A DNA stretch of 64,000 nucleotides from NCBI GenBank assembly GCA_016858145.1, contig JAEHOE010000005.1, positions 1,116,001 through 1,180,000 on the forward strand, read 5' to 3'. Shown one piece after another: positions 12,402 to 23,100 of this stretch. The translations under genes were made by a program, and so were the position numbers. Within the stretch, counting starts at the first letter, position 1, and each line of letters starts with the position of its first letter. The DNA is from Edaphochlamys debaryana. Taxonomy: Eukaryota > Chlorophyta > Chlorophyceae > Chlamydomonadales. The notes under the pieces were generated by a model. It searched no databases and was not told the DNA's origin. It saw only the letters and a program-made list of their open reading frames with translations.

Positions 12402-15269
12402 ATGAGCGGCAATGTGTTCGAGGTAAGCTTTTGCGGCACTCCGGGGCCGCGCATGGTCAAGGCCCGACATCCTCACGAGTTCATGTCTCGCTCCTTGCTG
12501 GCGCCCCACTCCCTCGGCAGCGCTTCAAGCTGACCAGCAGCTCGCCGGTAGCAGCGGCCAAGCGACGGTCGGCGCAGGCCCTGGCGCCAGCGGGTCCTAC
12601 AGCCCTGACCCCCTCCCGCGCAGCACCCCCCGCACCCGCAGAGTCCCCCGCTGCCGCCCTCGGCAGCAGCCCTGCGGGGGGCGCCACCGGAGCGGCAGCC
12701 GACAGCGCAGCCGGCAGCGGCAGGGCGGCCAAGCGCGCCCGGGTTCCGTCGGCAGGCATCGCCGACGCCACCGCGAGCGGCAGCGCTAGCAGCCCCCCGC
12801 CCAGCTCCACTGGCGCCCGTGCTCCCGGGCCCCTCGAGTCCGGCCCCCTCGCTCAGCCCCAGACCGGCCCTGCCACCCCCCAAGCTGCGCGCCGGCCCCG
12901 CGCCGCCTCCGCTTCCAACCCTGCCGCACCGGCCACCAGCCCCGCCACTGCCGCTGCCGCCGCCGCCGCCGCCGGCGCGGCCCCGGGTGTGCTCGAGAAG
13001 CTGGGGGACGCCCCCCTGCGGCTGGTGGTGGTTGGGCACAACCCCTCGGCGCACGCCTGGGCCTCGGGGCACTACTACAGCAACCCCAGCAACCACATGT
13101 GGGGCGGGGGAGGGGAGGGGAAGGGAGTGACGGGGAGGGGAAGGGGGTGGGGGTGAGTCGGAGCGTGGGGCTCGCGGGTGACTGGGGCGGCGGCCGAGCC
13201 AGCGGGGCAGGGGGTGCGGGCCCAGATGTGGGAGGGAGGGAAGGTGCGGTGAGGTGGAGAGCGAAGGAGGGGTTGAGGAGGGGCGAGGGACGGAGCCGGG
13301 AGGCCCGTGGGAAGGAAGTGCTCAGAGCGGGGTTGTACCGGGACGCACACGTGACCAGGCCCCCGTTCTGCCCCATATCCCTCCCTGTCGCCCTGCAGGT
13401 GGCGCATCCTCATCGCCACGGGCATTGCGCCCCCCGGCACGCGGGGGGCCCAGGACGACGACCGGCTGCCGGGGGCCGCGGGGGTGGGGTTCCTGGACGT
13501 GGGCTGCGGCCACCCGGGCACCGACAGGTGGGGGGGGGGGGGCGGAGAGGGGTGCGGGCTGGACTCGTGGTATGCATGAGGGGCTAGTGCATGAGGCCGA
13601 TGGTGGGGGGCTGGCGGGGGCGGGAGGAGGGGGAGGGCAGGAAGAGGCGGGGGCTCGTGTGTTGCGGGGAATGGCGGGGACGGGGGCAGGGGTGGTGACA
13701 GGCGGCACCACCCAGACCCTGTGCCCGCGGGGGCTGAGCGCCGCCTCCCCGCCACCCCGCCTGCCCAACGACAGCGACCCCCACCACCTGCATGCCCCCC
13801 ACCTCCCCCCCCCAGCTCCCAGTTCAGCAGTGCGGACTTTGAGCGATGGAGCTCCGCCTTCTACGCCCGACTGCGGGCGCACGTGGCCCGGGCGGGGGCC
13901 AGCATAGGTGCGGTCGGGTGGGGAGGAGCGGGGGGAGCTCAGAGCCGGGAGGGGTTAGGCACGGCCAGGGGACGAGGGGGAGGAGGGGGAGCAGGAGGCG
14001 GGTGGCGGGTGCGGCGGTAGAGTATTCCGTACAGCCGTACGGGCGCGAGCTGCGTTACCGCACTTCGCCGTGACAGTCGGCACTGCCACGGCCGGGCACT
14101 TGCATCGGGGTGACAAATCACACCGCTCCAGTGACACGCCTGTGCCTGCTCCTTCCTGGTCGCCATCGCGCCTCCCGCCCCCTCTCCCGTCCAGTCTCCC
14201 GCCTCATCTCCCGGGCCACCCCCGCCTCCCCACCCCACCCCCCGGTTGGCAGGCTGCACGTGCCCCGGCGGTGCCTGCGGCGCCCCCTCGCTGGTGGCCT
14301 TCAGCGGCAAGCGGCAGTTCCTGGAGCTGCTCAACGTGGGGCGCAGCGGGCGGGGCAGGGTCAAGAGCGTCGAGGTGGGGGCGGGGGTGGGGTGGGATGG
14401 GGATGGGGGCGGGGGTGGGGTGGGATGGGGATGGGGGCGGGGATGGGGTGGCTGGGGATGGGGGCGGGGATGGGGTGGCTGGGGATGGGGATGGGGCTGA
14501 GGAGCCGGGCGGGTGAGATTGCGTCGGGAAGGGTCTACAGGGAAAGGGAAGGGCAGTGGGTAGTGGTTTGGTAGCGAGCAGCAGGAGTGGTCGTGGGTTT
14601 CACGTACTGAGGCCCGCGGCCAACCTCTGCCCCCGCCCCCGCCTCCGCGTTGTTCCCCCCAGTACGGGCCCCAGACGCTGCTCCCCACCGGCTGGCCCCT
14701 GCCCCGATCCACCGAGGTGGGGGGGTCAGGTGGCGGGGGTGGGTGCAGCGGCGGGAGCTGGGCCGTGACCCAGTGCTTTCCGTGTGCTATGCGCGCGGGC
14801 CACGCCTTCTTGCCCAAGCCTTACCCCCTAACCACGCACAACGCTCACCTGACTCCAACCCTGTCCCACGCTCCCCCATGTCCCCCCGCGGCCGCAGGTG
14901 TGGGTGTGCTCCAGCACCTCGGGCGCTGCGGCGCTGAGCCGGGAGGCGCGCGAGGAGCCCTACAGGCGGGTGGCGGAGCGGCTGGGGGCCGTACCCTGGC
15001 CGCGGCCCGCGCAGCTGCGGTGCGGGGGGGCGGCGGCCGCAGGGGCGGGGCCAGCGGGTGGGGAGGCGGGGGCGGCGGGTGGGGAAGTGGTTGGGGCGGC
15101 GGGTGAGGAGGTAGGGGGGGCGGCGCAGGGGCGGGGGGTGGAGCGGGTGCAGGGGGGCGGGTTGGTGAGGCGGGCGGGGGGCCAGGGCGAGGGGCAAGTG
15201 GGTGGTGAGGCCGAGCCGGGGGTGCACAGCCGGCAGGCGGGCACACCGGGGGAAGGCGAGGCGGGGTAG
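12402..15269 (+). CDS. Gene D: G/T(U)-mismatch DNA glycosylase, TDG/MUG family
   Basis: Seven exons in consistent phase: 12402-12422, 12521-13098, 13399-13527, 13816-13907, 14253-14374, 14663-14716 and 14898-15269; about 455 residues. The family removes uracil or thymine from G mispairs in base excision repair, in the nucleus. Residues 8-170 are a disordered Ala/Pro/Ser tail with basic patches (AAKRRS, AAKRARVPS) that look like nuclear signals. The catalytic fold starts at LRLVVVGHNPSAHAW, the counterpart of the GINPG motif, followed by SNPSNHMWRILIATG, where the substrate pocket tryptophan lies. VAFSGKRQFLEL and VWVCSSTSG (residues about 333-341) match the later core strand and the minor-groove insertion loop. 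The last 85 residues are Gly/Ala/Glu low complexity. Exon 1 encodes only MSGNVFE. Known from family: DNA repair. Inferred: substrate range. Convergent with the polymerase gene. Confidence 0.85.
14375..14510 (+). repeat. G-rich minisatellite inside gene D intron 5
   Basis: Imperfect tandem units of about 18-30 nt built from GGGATGGGGGCGGGG and GGGATGGGGTGGCT repeat directly after the donor of intron 5. The tract is on the transcribed sense strand and has many G-runs that could form quadruplexes in the pre-mRNA. Confidence 0.7.
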
Positions 15270-16159
15270 ACGCGGAAAGAGAAGCACGCGCGGTCACGGG
15301 GGATGGGGGAGATGAGGCTGGCGGGTAACCAGAGGGCGGGGCCCAGGGAGCTATGATGTGAACGATGGGGGCAATCTGCGGCGGCAATGCGGATTTGATG
15401 GCATGGCCGGTTGACAAGATGGGTGTCAGCTTCCTCGAAGCTGAAAAAAGGGCTGAGCCCTACAATGTCTGGGCAGCGGTATATGCGTGCAGGCACGGTG
15501 CAAAGCGCGGGGCCGTGTGGCGCGCTCCGCGCGAAGCTTCGGGGGGACAGGGGGCCGAGGATGGACGCGGGGCGAAACACATTTCCACGCCGACTGGCGA
15601 CAAAGTGTTGCCCGTACTTCCTCCTCGACAGATCTGAGTTGCAGGAGGTAAGATAGCAACATCGCGCTCGGTCCGGGATTGGTCGGCGAGGTTTAACCGA
15701 AGTCGGCACCACAGGCATCCTCGCAACAGCCGTGCCCAAACGTGGCAGTCTGTGTGTGGCCAGGCCAACCGGTACCCGTGCTTCCTTGCGAGCGGCAGTC
15801 TTCCTTGCTTCCTGCGTGCATTTCCATTCACAGCCTTGGTGGCACTGGGTGCCGGGTTGCATCGCGTTGCCTTTCCCTGTCTTCTCTTGCCATGTCTACC
15901 CCTTGTCTTGCCTCTTCATCCTGGTCCTCGTCCTCCTTGTCCTCCTCGTCCTGGTCCTCGTCCTCCTCGCCCTCCTCCTGCTCTTCCTCTGCTATCCCCG
16001 CGTCCAAATCCGCCGCCGCCTGGCTGGTGGGATCCCCAGGTTAGCGTGGGGGGCACTACTGTGTTCCTCTGCCTTCCGGTCCTTGCCCCCCTGGCCCCCT
16101 GGCTTCCCCCCCCTCACCGCCCTTCCGCCCCCCCCTGCCCCTCCTCCACCCTACCACCC
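15270..16159. other. Convergent region between glycosylase and polymerase genes
   Basis: Holds the 3' untranslated parts of gene D and of the polymerase gene. It includes an imperfect TCCTCG hexanucleotide-type repeat at 15918-15990. No TGTAA is visible on either strand here, so the 3' ends are not placed. No additional gene is supported. Confidence 0.4.
15918..15990. repeat. TCCTCG/TCCTGG microsatellite-like tract
   Basis: Repeated TCCTCGTCC and CTCCTCGTC units, pyrimidine-rich on the plus strand. It lies within the likely 3' untranslated region of the polymerase gene. Confidence 0.6.
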
Positions 16160-17117
16160 TCACCGCTGCCCCGCCTCACCTCCCTCCCCCTCCCCCCCCT
16201 CCTCCCCCATCAGCCACCCTGCCACCTCCGCCAGCACCTCGAAGCCGTGGAACCGCCCCAGCGTGCGGAACACAGTCAGGCGCTGGGCAGCCGCACAGGG
16301 CCCACGGGTGAGGGACAGCCCGCCGCCGCACAGCCCGCACAGGGAGCGGAGGTGCTGCCCAGAGGTGACTTGCCTGGGGGGGAGGGGGGGCGCAAGAGAT
16401 GGGGGTGGTGAGAGGTGGGATGAGAGGAAGGGGTATGAGGTTGAGGCTGCTGTGGGTTGCTGAGCACCGCTGCCCCTGCCCAGCACCCTAGCCCCTTCCA
16501 TTCCCCCTCCCCAGCCGCCCCACCTGCACTTGACGCACGCCGTGTCCTGGCACTGGAAGTCCGCCGCCTCCGCCCGCAGCGCCGCCACCAGTCGCCGCTC
16601 CAGCGCCGCCGTGTCCAGGGGCTGCCTGCACGCCCTGCACCGCCAGTCGTGCTGAGCCAGGGCCTCGTCGCGGCACAGGTCCAGGTCACGGCAGTCGCTG
16701 CAGAAACTGGGGGGAGGGGGAGGGGGGGATGGCGGTGGTGGGGTTGGGATGTGGGTTGGTGGTGAGGGATGTGGGTCGGTGCTAGGTGGTGACGGGAGGT
16801 GAGGGGAGGGGGGTGCTTCAGATGGACTGGGCTGGGGTCCCCCGTCGCTCCCATCCCGCCCCTACACCCTAAGCCGACCCTTTGCACGCCCCTCTGCCAC
16901 CCCACCCCCTTTCCCCCGCTCACCCGCACACGACGTCCGGCAGCACGAAGGGCTGGCACAGCTCCCTGAACTCCGCCTCCGCCGCAAACTCCTTGACGCA
17001 CAGCAGGCGCAGCAGCTGCCGCCGCAGCAGCCCCACCGCCTGGCCCACGCGCGAGTCCAGGCCCAGCAGGTGGGTCACCACACGCACGAAGGCGAGCGCG
17101 GGGGAGCCGTGCTCCTC
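16160..17117 (-). other. POLE: POLE exons 48-50: C-terminal cysteine clusters
   Basis: Exons (complement): 16924-17117, 16524-16706, 16160-16373. Exon 48 ends and exon 49 begins with [15 protein letters not shown] followed by WRCRACRQP, the first cysteine cluster. Exon 49 ends [12 protein letters not shown] and exon 50 has [12 protein letters not shown], the second cluster. These bind the second polymerase subunit in the family. The final residues are a Glu/Gly tail before TGA at 16160. Confidence 0.92.
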
Positions 17118-20100
17118 CTGGGGGATGGGGGTGGGGGCGGGTGGGGTGGGAGAGGGTGTTGAGGGGCCGGGGTGGCTGCTTACGGTTAGGTGCACTCCCA
17201 TTGCACTCCAGGACACCCCCTCCCCCTCGCTCACCGGTGTGAGGTAGCTTCCCGCCAGCTGCGGGAAGGCCCACTCGGGCCCCTGCGCCGGGCCCACACG
17301 CCGCCACGCCCCCACCCGCGCCAGCAGCCGCTCAGTGAACACCTCGGACACCAGCGTGTGGAGGAAGGAGGACTGGGGGGGGGTGGGGGGTGGGATGGTG
17401 GTTGGGAGGGGGTGAGACGGGGTGAGATGCTGCTGCAAAGTGACCTGGGTGTGCGGGCCATGGGTGTAGCCCACAAGTGAGCGCAACCCGCCCCTCTCCG
17501 CTCAGGCACCCTTCTCCTGCCCTTCCCGTACCACCCCCTCCCCAGCCCCACCCCTGCCCACCTGCACCTCCTCCGCCCGGCCCTGGTCCACCGCCGCCTG
17601 CGTGGAGCCGCCGCCCGCCTGGCTGCCCCCCGCCCCCCCGCCCCCTGCCGCCTTGCGCGCCTCCCTCCAGGGCAGGTACAGGAACTCGGTGAGGGTGACC
17701 ACCAGCTCCCGGTGCACGGCGGGGGGGAGGTGCTCCTTGAGGTTCCACACGAACCTGGGGTGGGGTGGGCAGGGGGATAAAGAGGTTGGGGGCGAAGCTG
17801 GGGTGAAGAATGACGTGAAGAAGTCAGAAGAGGCGGGTGATAAAAAGATATCAGGTGCAGACCAGGGCCGACCTTGCCCTGAGCAGCAAAGCAGTTGCTG
17901 CTCCCATTCTCGTCCCCCCTCCTCCCCCCTCTCCCCCCCGCTCACTTGACCACGGGTCCGTCGTCTCCGTCCACCGCCTCCACCTCGGGCTCCTGACCCT
18001 CGGCCGCACCCGGCCCCTCCTGCTCCCCTCCCCCCCCACTGCCTCCCCCGCCCCCGCTGCCCCCGTCCGCGAAGGCCGCCCCCGCTCCCGCCGCCTCCAG
18101 CCCCGCCCAGTTGTGTGCGTCCCGGTACAGGTATGCGTGGTACCAGGCGGAGGGGGACAGCTCCAGCCAGCGGAACAGCTCGCGGCCCTTGAGCGCGTCC
18201 ACCAGGAAGCGGGCGTAGCTGGGGGGGGGGTGATGGGAGGGGGGATTGGGATGGGCGGGAGTGGGTTGGACGGAATGGCAGGGCTGATGAGGACAGGGGG
18301 GGAGTGGGGGTTGGGGGCAAGGGGCAGGGGTGTGGGAGGTGTGGCGGGTGGGCTCACTCACTGCACCAACCCCGTATCGGTATGTCAGGTATGTGGGACC
18401 CTGACCGACGCCCCCGGCTCACCCCGCCGCCGCCCTGACGCTGCGCTTGCCCGTGCACAGCGTGATGGCGTTGGGCGATGCGGCCACGATGACCGCCCCC
18501 AGCCGCCGCATCTCGGCGCACAGCTGCAGGAAGAGCTTGTGCTGCAGCCCCAGCAGCGCCCGGTGCAGGGCGGGGTCGTGCAGGGGCGAGGCGGGGTTGG
18601 ACAGCCAGCGGTACAGGTGCTGCAGGAGCGTGTCGGCGATACTGGGGGGGGAGGGGGGAGGGGGGGGAGGAGGGCCGGAGGATGCGTGGGTGAGTTGGAG
18701 GGAGGGCTTATGCGTGCTTGTGCGAGGAGGAACCAGACAGGGAGCCCTAGAACCTTCACACCTCTGTCCCATTCCTCCCCCCCTCTCCCCCCAGCAGCAC
18801 TACCCACAGGCTCCGGTTGACCGTTGCGTCCCGGATCCACGCCGCCTGCAGCGCCCGCACCGCCCTGAACACGCCCCCGCCGGCCGCCGCCAGCCCCCCC
18901 GCGCCGCCCTCCAGCTCCGCCAGCGCCTCCGCCGCCTCCACCGCCGCCACCGCCGTGTGGTGCAGCCGCAGCGTCACGCACACGGAGCGGTAGGCCCCCG
19001 GGTAGGCCAGCTCGGACTTGGGCCGGGCCGAGGAGGCCAGCGCGTCCCCCTCCTCGCGGGGGTCGCCCTCGGCAGTGGCGGAGCCTGGGGAGGGGTAGGA
19101 TGGGGATGGGGAGGGTGGGGTGCAGGAGGGGTATGAGACTATACGCTAAGCTTGTTTGTTAAGAGCGCGGTGCGGCGCGGGTAGGAGGGTCGAGGGTCTC
19201 GATGCGGATGCATTTTTGTCCTTCCTTGGCGCCTCCCGCCGCCCAAGTCCCATACCCCAGCCCCGCCCGCCTGCCCCACCTCCCAGGTCCGGGAGTGCAG
19301 GGTCCACAACGGGCAGCGTCAGCCCCGCCTCCCTCAGCCGCCGGGCCAGCAGCAGATCCGCCACGGAGCCAATGCCGCCGCCGCCACCGCCGCCTCCGCC
19401 GCCAGCGGCGCCGCCACCGGCCCCGCCGCCGCCGCCAGATCCTGCCGCTGGATCCAGATCCAGGTTCCCTAGCGGTGCGTGCGCGTAGCGGCACAGCGCG
19501 GCCCGCTCCGCCAGCCACAGCCCGGCTGCGGCGCAGCGGTGGAGGGCGCGGCGGGCGGCGCGTTGCTGCCACTGCAGGGGCGGGTACCTGGGGTGGAGGC
19601 GCGGTGGGGGAGAGGAGGGGGGTCAAGTCGGAGGTGGAGGGCAACGGAGGAGGAACGGATGGACGGGGCAACACGCTTTACAACCCAGCTCCGTTGCTCA
19701 ACATCCCCTCCACTACGGCTACTGTAGGGCCCGCACCTGCTGTCGTCTGCGTGGCACGGCATGTCCACACAGGGGAAGTCCGCCAGGCAGGGCAGGTCGC
19801 GGGCCAGGCGGGCCGAGGGCAGCGGGCCCTGCACCACCACCACCGTGGGGGAGCGGACAGAGGAGCTGGGGGGGGGGGGTAGGTGAGGGTAGTGAGGGTG
19901 GGAGAGGAGGTTGTGTGAGAGAGGAAGAGCGGATTGGGGCGAGGACTCTCACGGCTGAACTGCACCCTGTACCGATACAGTCGCACACCTCCGCCACACG
20001 CCCCCTCCCGCCCCTCCCCTCCCCCCACCGGTATGCCAGCAGCGCCCGCTGCAGGGTGCGGCATGCGTCCAGGGCGTCAGACCCGTGGGCCACCTCCCAG

Positions 20101-23100
20101 GTAAGGCGCTCGGGCTCGGAGGGGCCGCCCTCCTGGGGGGGGGATGGGGGGGGGGGGGGACACGGGGTGTGGGGTGGGAATGGCATGTTTTACAGCCAAG
20201 CACGGCATGGGGTGCGGGTGTGGGTTGAGATTGGCTCAGACCTTGCCCTTGTCGGGGTCCCTCCTTGGGGGCCGTCTCTCTAAGCCGCCCCGCCCCGAGT
20301 CGCCTGTAAGTGTCCAGTACCGCACACAAGCAATCCACAGCCCACCACCACCCCCATGCACCCACCGCCGCCGCCGCGCTCCGTGCCTCCCTCCACAGCC
20401 GCTCCAGCAGCACCGCCGTCACCTCCCGCGCCGCCGCCGCCGAGGGCTGCACCACCACCACCAGGCCCCGCCCCGAGGCGGGCAGCGTCAGGCCGTACAC
20501 GGAGCGGCCGCTGCCGTCGGAGGAGCTGCGGGAAGGCGGCGGTGAAGTGGGGGGAAGGAAGGGGTGGGCACAGGGGTGCGTGAAGACGTGACAGCGTGCG
20601 GCATGATATCAAGGTGCCGTACTGCACCAGATGCGATGGGCTCACCTGTACAGCACCACGTGCCGTACGCCGCCCAGTGCCAGGGTGGCGGGGGGCGGCG
20701 CCGCCTGCCCCTCGGCGGGTGCGGGGGCGGGGGCCTCGGGGTCCAGGTACCCCACCTCCCCCGTGGTCTTCATCTGGGGGGGGGGGGAGCGGGGGGGGGG
20801 GGGGGAGTTGAATGGGGCTAGAGAGAGGCGTGGGCTCCCAAGTCCCTACCTTGCATCTCACCTCCACACCCTTTTGCCAGGATGGCGCCCCCTCTCCCAT
20901 CCCTTTCCTATCCCCAAGCCACCCCTCTACAGGTGGCTACCCCGTCACACCCCCTGCACCCCCCCCCTCCCCACCTTGAAGTCGCCCAGCCGCCAGGGCG
21001 CCCCCAGCGGCCTCGCCCTCGCCTCCTGCGCCACCGCCACGCAGCACCCCAGCGCCAGCACGGGCGGCAGGGCGGCGGGCAGGCGGTCCTCGTACACCCC
21101 CCGCACGTGGTCGGCGGAGAGGGCGGCGGCCAGGCGGGCGGCCTCGGAGCGGTAGACGGACTCGGGGAGGGTCACCTGGGGGTGGGGGGGGGGTGAAGGG
21201 GGGTGAAGGGGGAGGGTGAATGGGACGGTTGGTGAAAAGGGCTCCGATTTCAGGTTTTAGGGTGTTCGGAGACGTTGCAGCTTGCCAGCTAATGCCTCCC
21301 AACTAATTCACACGACCCAGTCTTCGCACGCCTCCTGTCCTCACCCCCTGCCCCACAGAAACACGCCCCACGCTCTCACCCGGTACAGGAAGGCCGGCTT
21401 GCGCCCCGCCGGCAGCGTCACCGACGGCGCCCGCACCACCTCGAGCCCCAGGCCCCCGCCCAGGGACAGCACGCAGGCGCCGCTGCCGCCAGCGCCGCCG
21501 GCCGCCGCCGCCGCCACGCCCGCCGCCAGCGCCGCCGCCACCTCCCCCGGCTCCGGCAGGGTCGAGTCGAGCAGGAAGGAGCGGGGCACGACCAGGGTGA
21601 CGGAGTGGAGCTTGCCGCCCGCCAGGCACCACATCTGGGGGGTGGGAGGGAAGGGGGGAGGGAGGGAGAGAGGAGAGCGGCCGGGGCTTACCGGAAGCAA
21701 AGTCTGGCGGTGTGACTATCGGGCAATACGGCAGTATGTAGGCTGGTAAGTGTAACCTTTCAGATGCGTTGACTGTGTTGGCCGCAACCCCACCGTAACC
21801 CAAACCGCCCCTCACCTTGAGGTGGCCCGGGGTGCTGGTCTCTGCGATCTGCAGCACCTGCCAGGGGAGCGCTGTCACCGCCGCCGACTGCTGAGCCAGG
21901 AGGCCCCGCATGCTCAGCGTGCCAGCGCCGCCGGCCTGCACCGCCGCCGCCGCGGCCGCCGCCGCCGCCTCGCCGGCCTCGCCGCCGCCGGCGGCCCGCC
22001 GCGCCGCCTCCGCCGCCCGCGCCGCCTCCACCCGCCGCCGCTTGGCCTCCTGCCGCAGCCCCCGCCAGCGGCCCTTCTGTCCCGCCACCCACGCCGGGTA
22101 GTTCTCGTCAATCGCCGCCGCCGCCGCTGCCACGCCGCCGCCGGCCCTGCCGCCGCCGCCGTCGGGCGCGTTCTCCTTGTCGTCGCCAGCAGCAGCGGCG
22201 GCGCCGTCGGCCTCGAGGCCGGCCTCGACGGCAGCGCCAGCGCCGTCGGCGTCCGCTGCCACCTTGCGCCTGGCGGCGGCGGTGGCGGCGGCGCCCTTGA
22301 GGATCTTGCCGGCGGCCTTCTTGGCGGCCTCGCCTCCGCCACCCTTGGCCGCCGCCAGGTCCTCCAGGTCCCCCACCTCCACCTCCATCGCGCCGCCGTC
22401 GCCGCCGCCGCTGCCGCCAGCCTCAGCCGCTGCCGCCGCCGCCGCGTCCTTGCTGGCCGCCGCCGCCGCCTGCATGCGGGCCGCAGCATGTCAGGTTACG
22501 GCGTTGCAGTCTATACGGATACGTTTGCGGCAATCTACGCCACGGATGCGTACGGCAATCTCACCTGCATGCGGCCCAGCATGTCGGTGATTCGCAGCTG
22601 CTGGCACTTGTCGTTCTTCTCGCGGATCTGTTGGATGCAGGGGGCCAAGGGGGGGGAGGGGGCAGCGGCGTTTGACAGCAAGCGGGACGGGGTGAGGACC
22701 GAGCCTGCACGCAGCTGTATTGCTGACTTGCAAAGCCATTAGGCGCCACTGCGGATACTTAGCCCTCCCCAGCCCCCTCCCTTCACCCCCCCCACCTTCT
22801 TGTGCAGCCACTCCGGGTGCTTGACGCGGGGCACGGGGTTGGGCAGGCCCTGCGGGGGGAGGGAAAGGGGGGGAGGGCGGGAGGTCAAGGCGGGGCAGAG
22901 ACATACACCCTCGGCAAACCGGCGGAAGCTGCGGTGGGAGGGGGGAGGGCGGCCGGACGGCATACGGGGGGAGGGCGGCCGAACGGCAAACGAGCTTCAG
23001 CATCTCCACACTCATTCTTGCCGCTGCCTCGCATCCGGGGCCGAGCGGTGAGGAGGGCACGAAGAGCACACCGACGGGCGCCCAACCTCCTCACCCCCCC

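Noticed and set aside
15732..16463. Plus-strand frame with a hydrophobic Leu/Val stretch, like a membrane helix
   Set aside because: The stretch is the TCCTCG repeat read in one frame and it overlaps the POLE 3' end.
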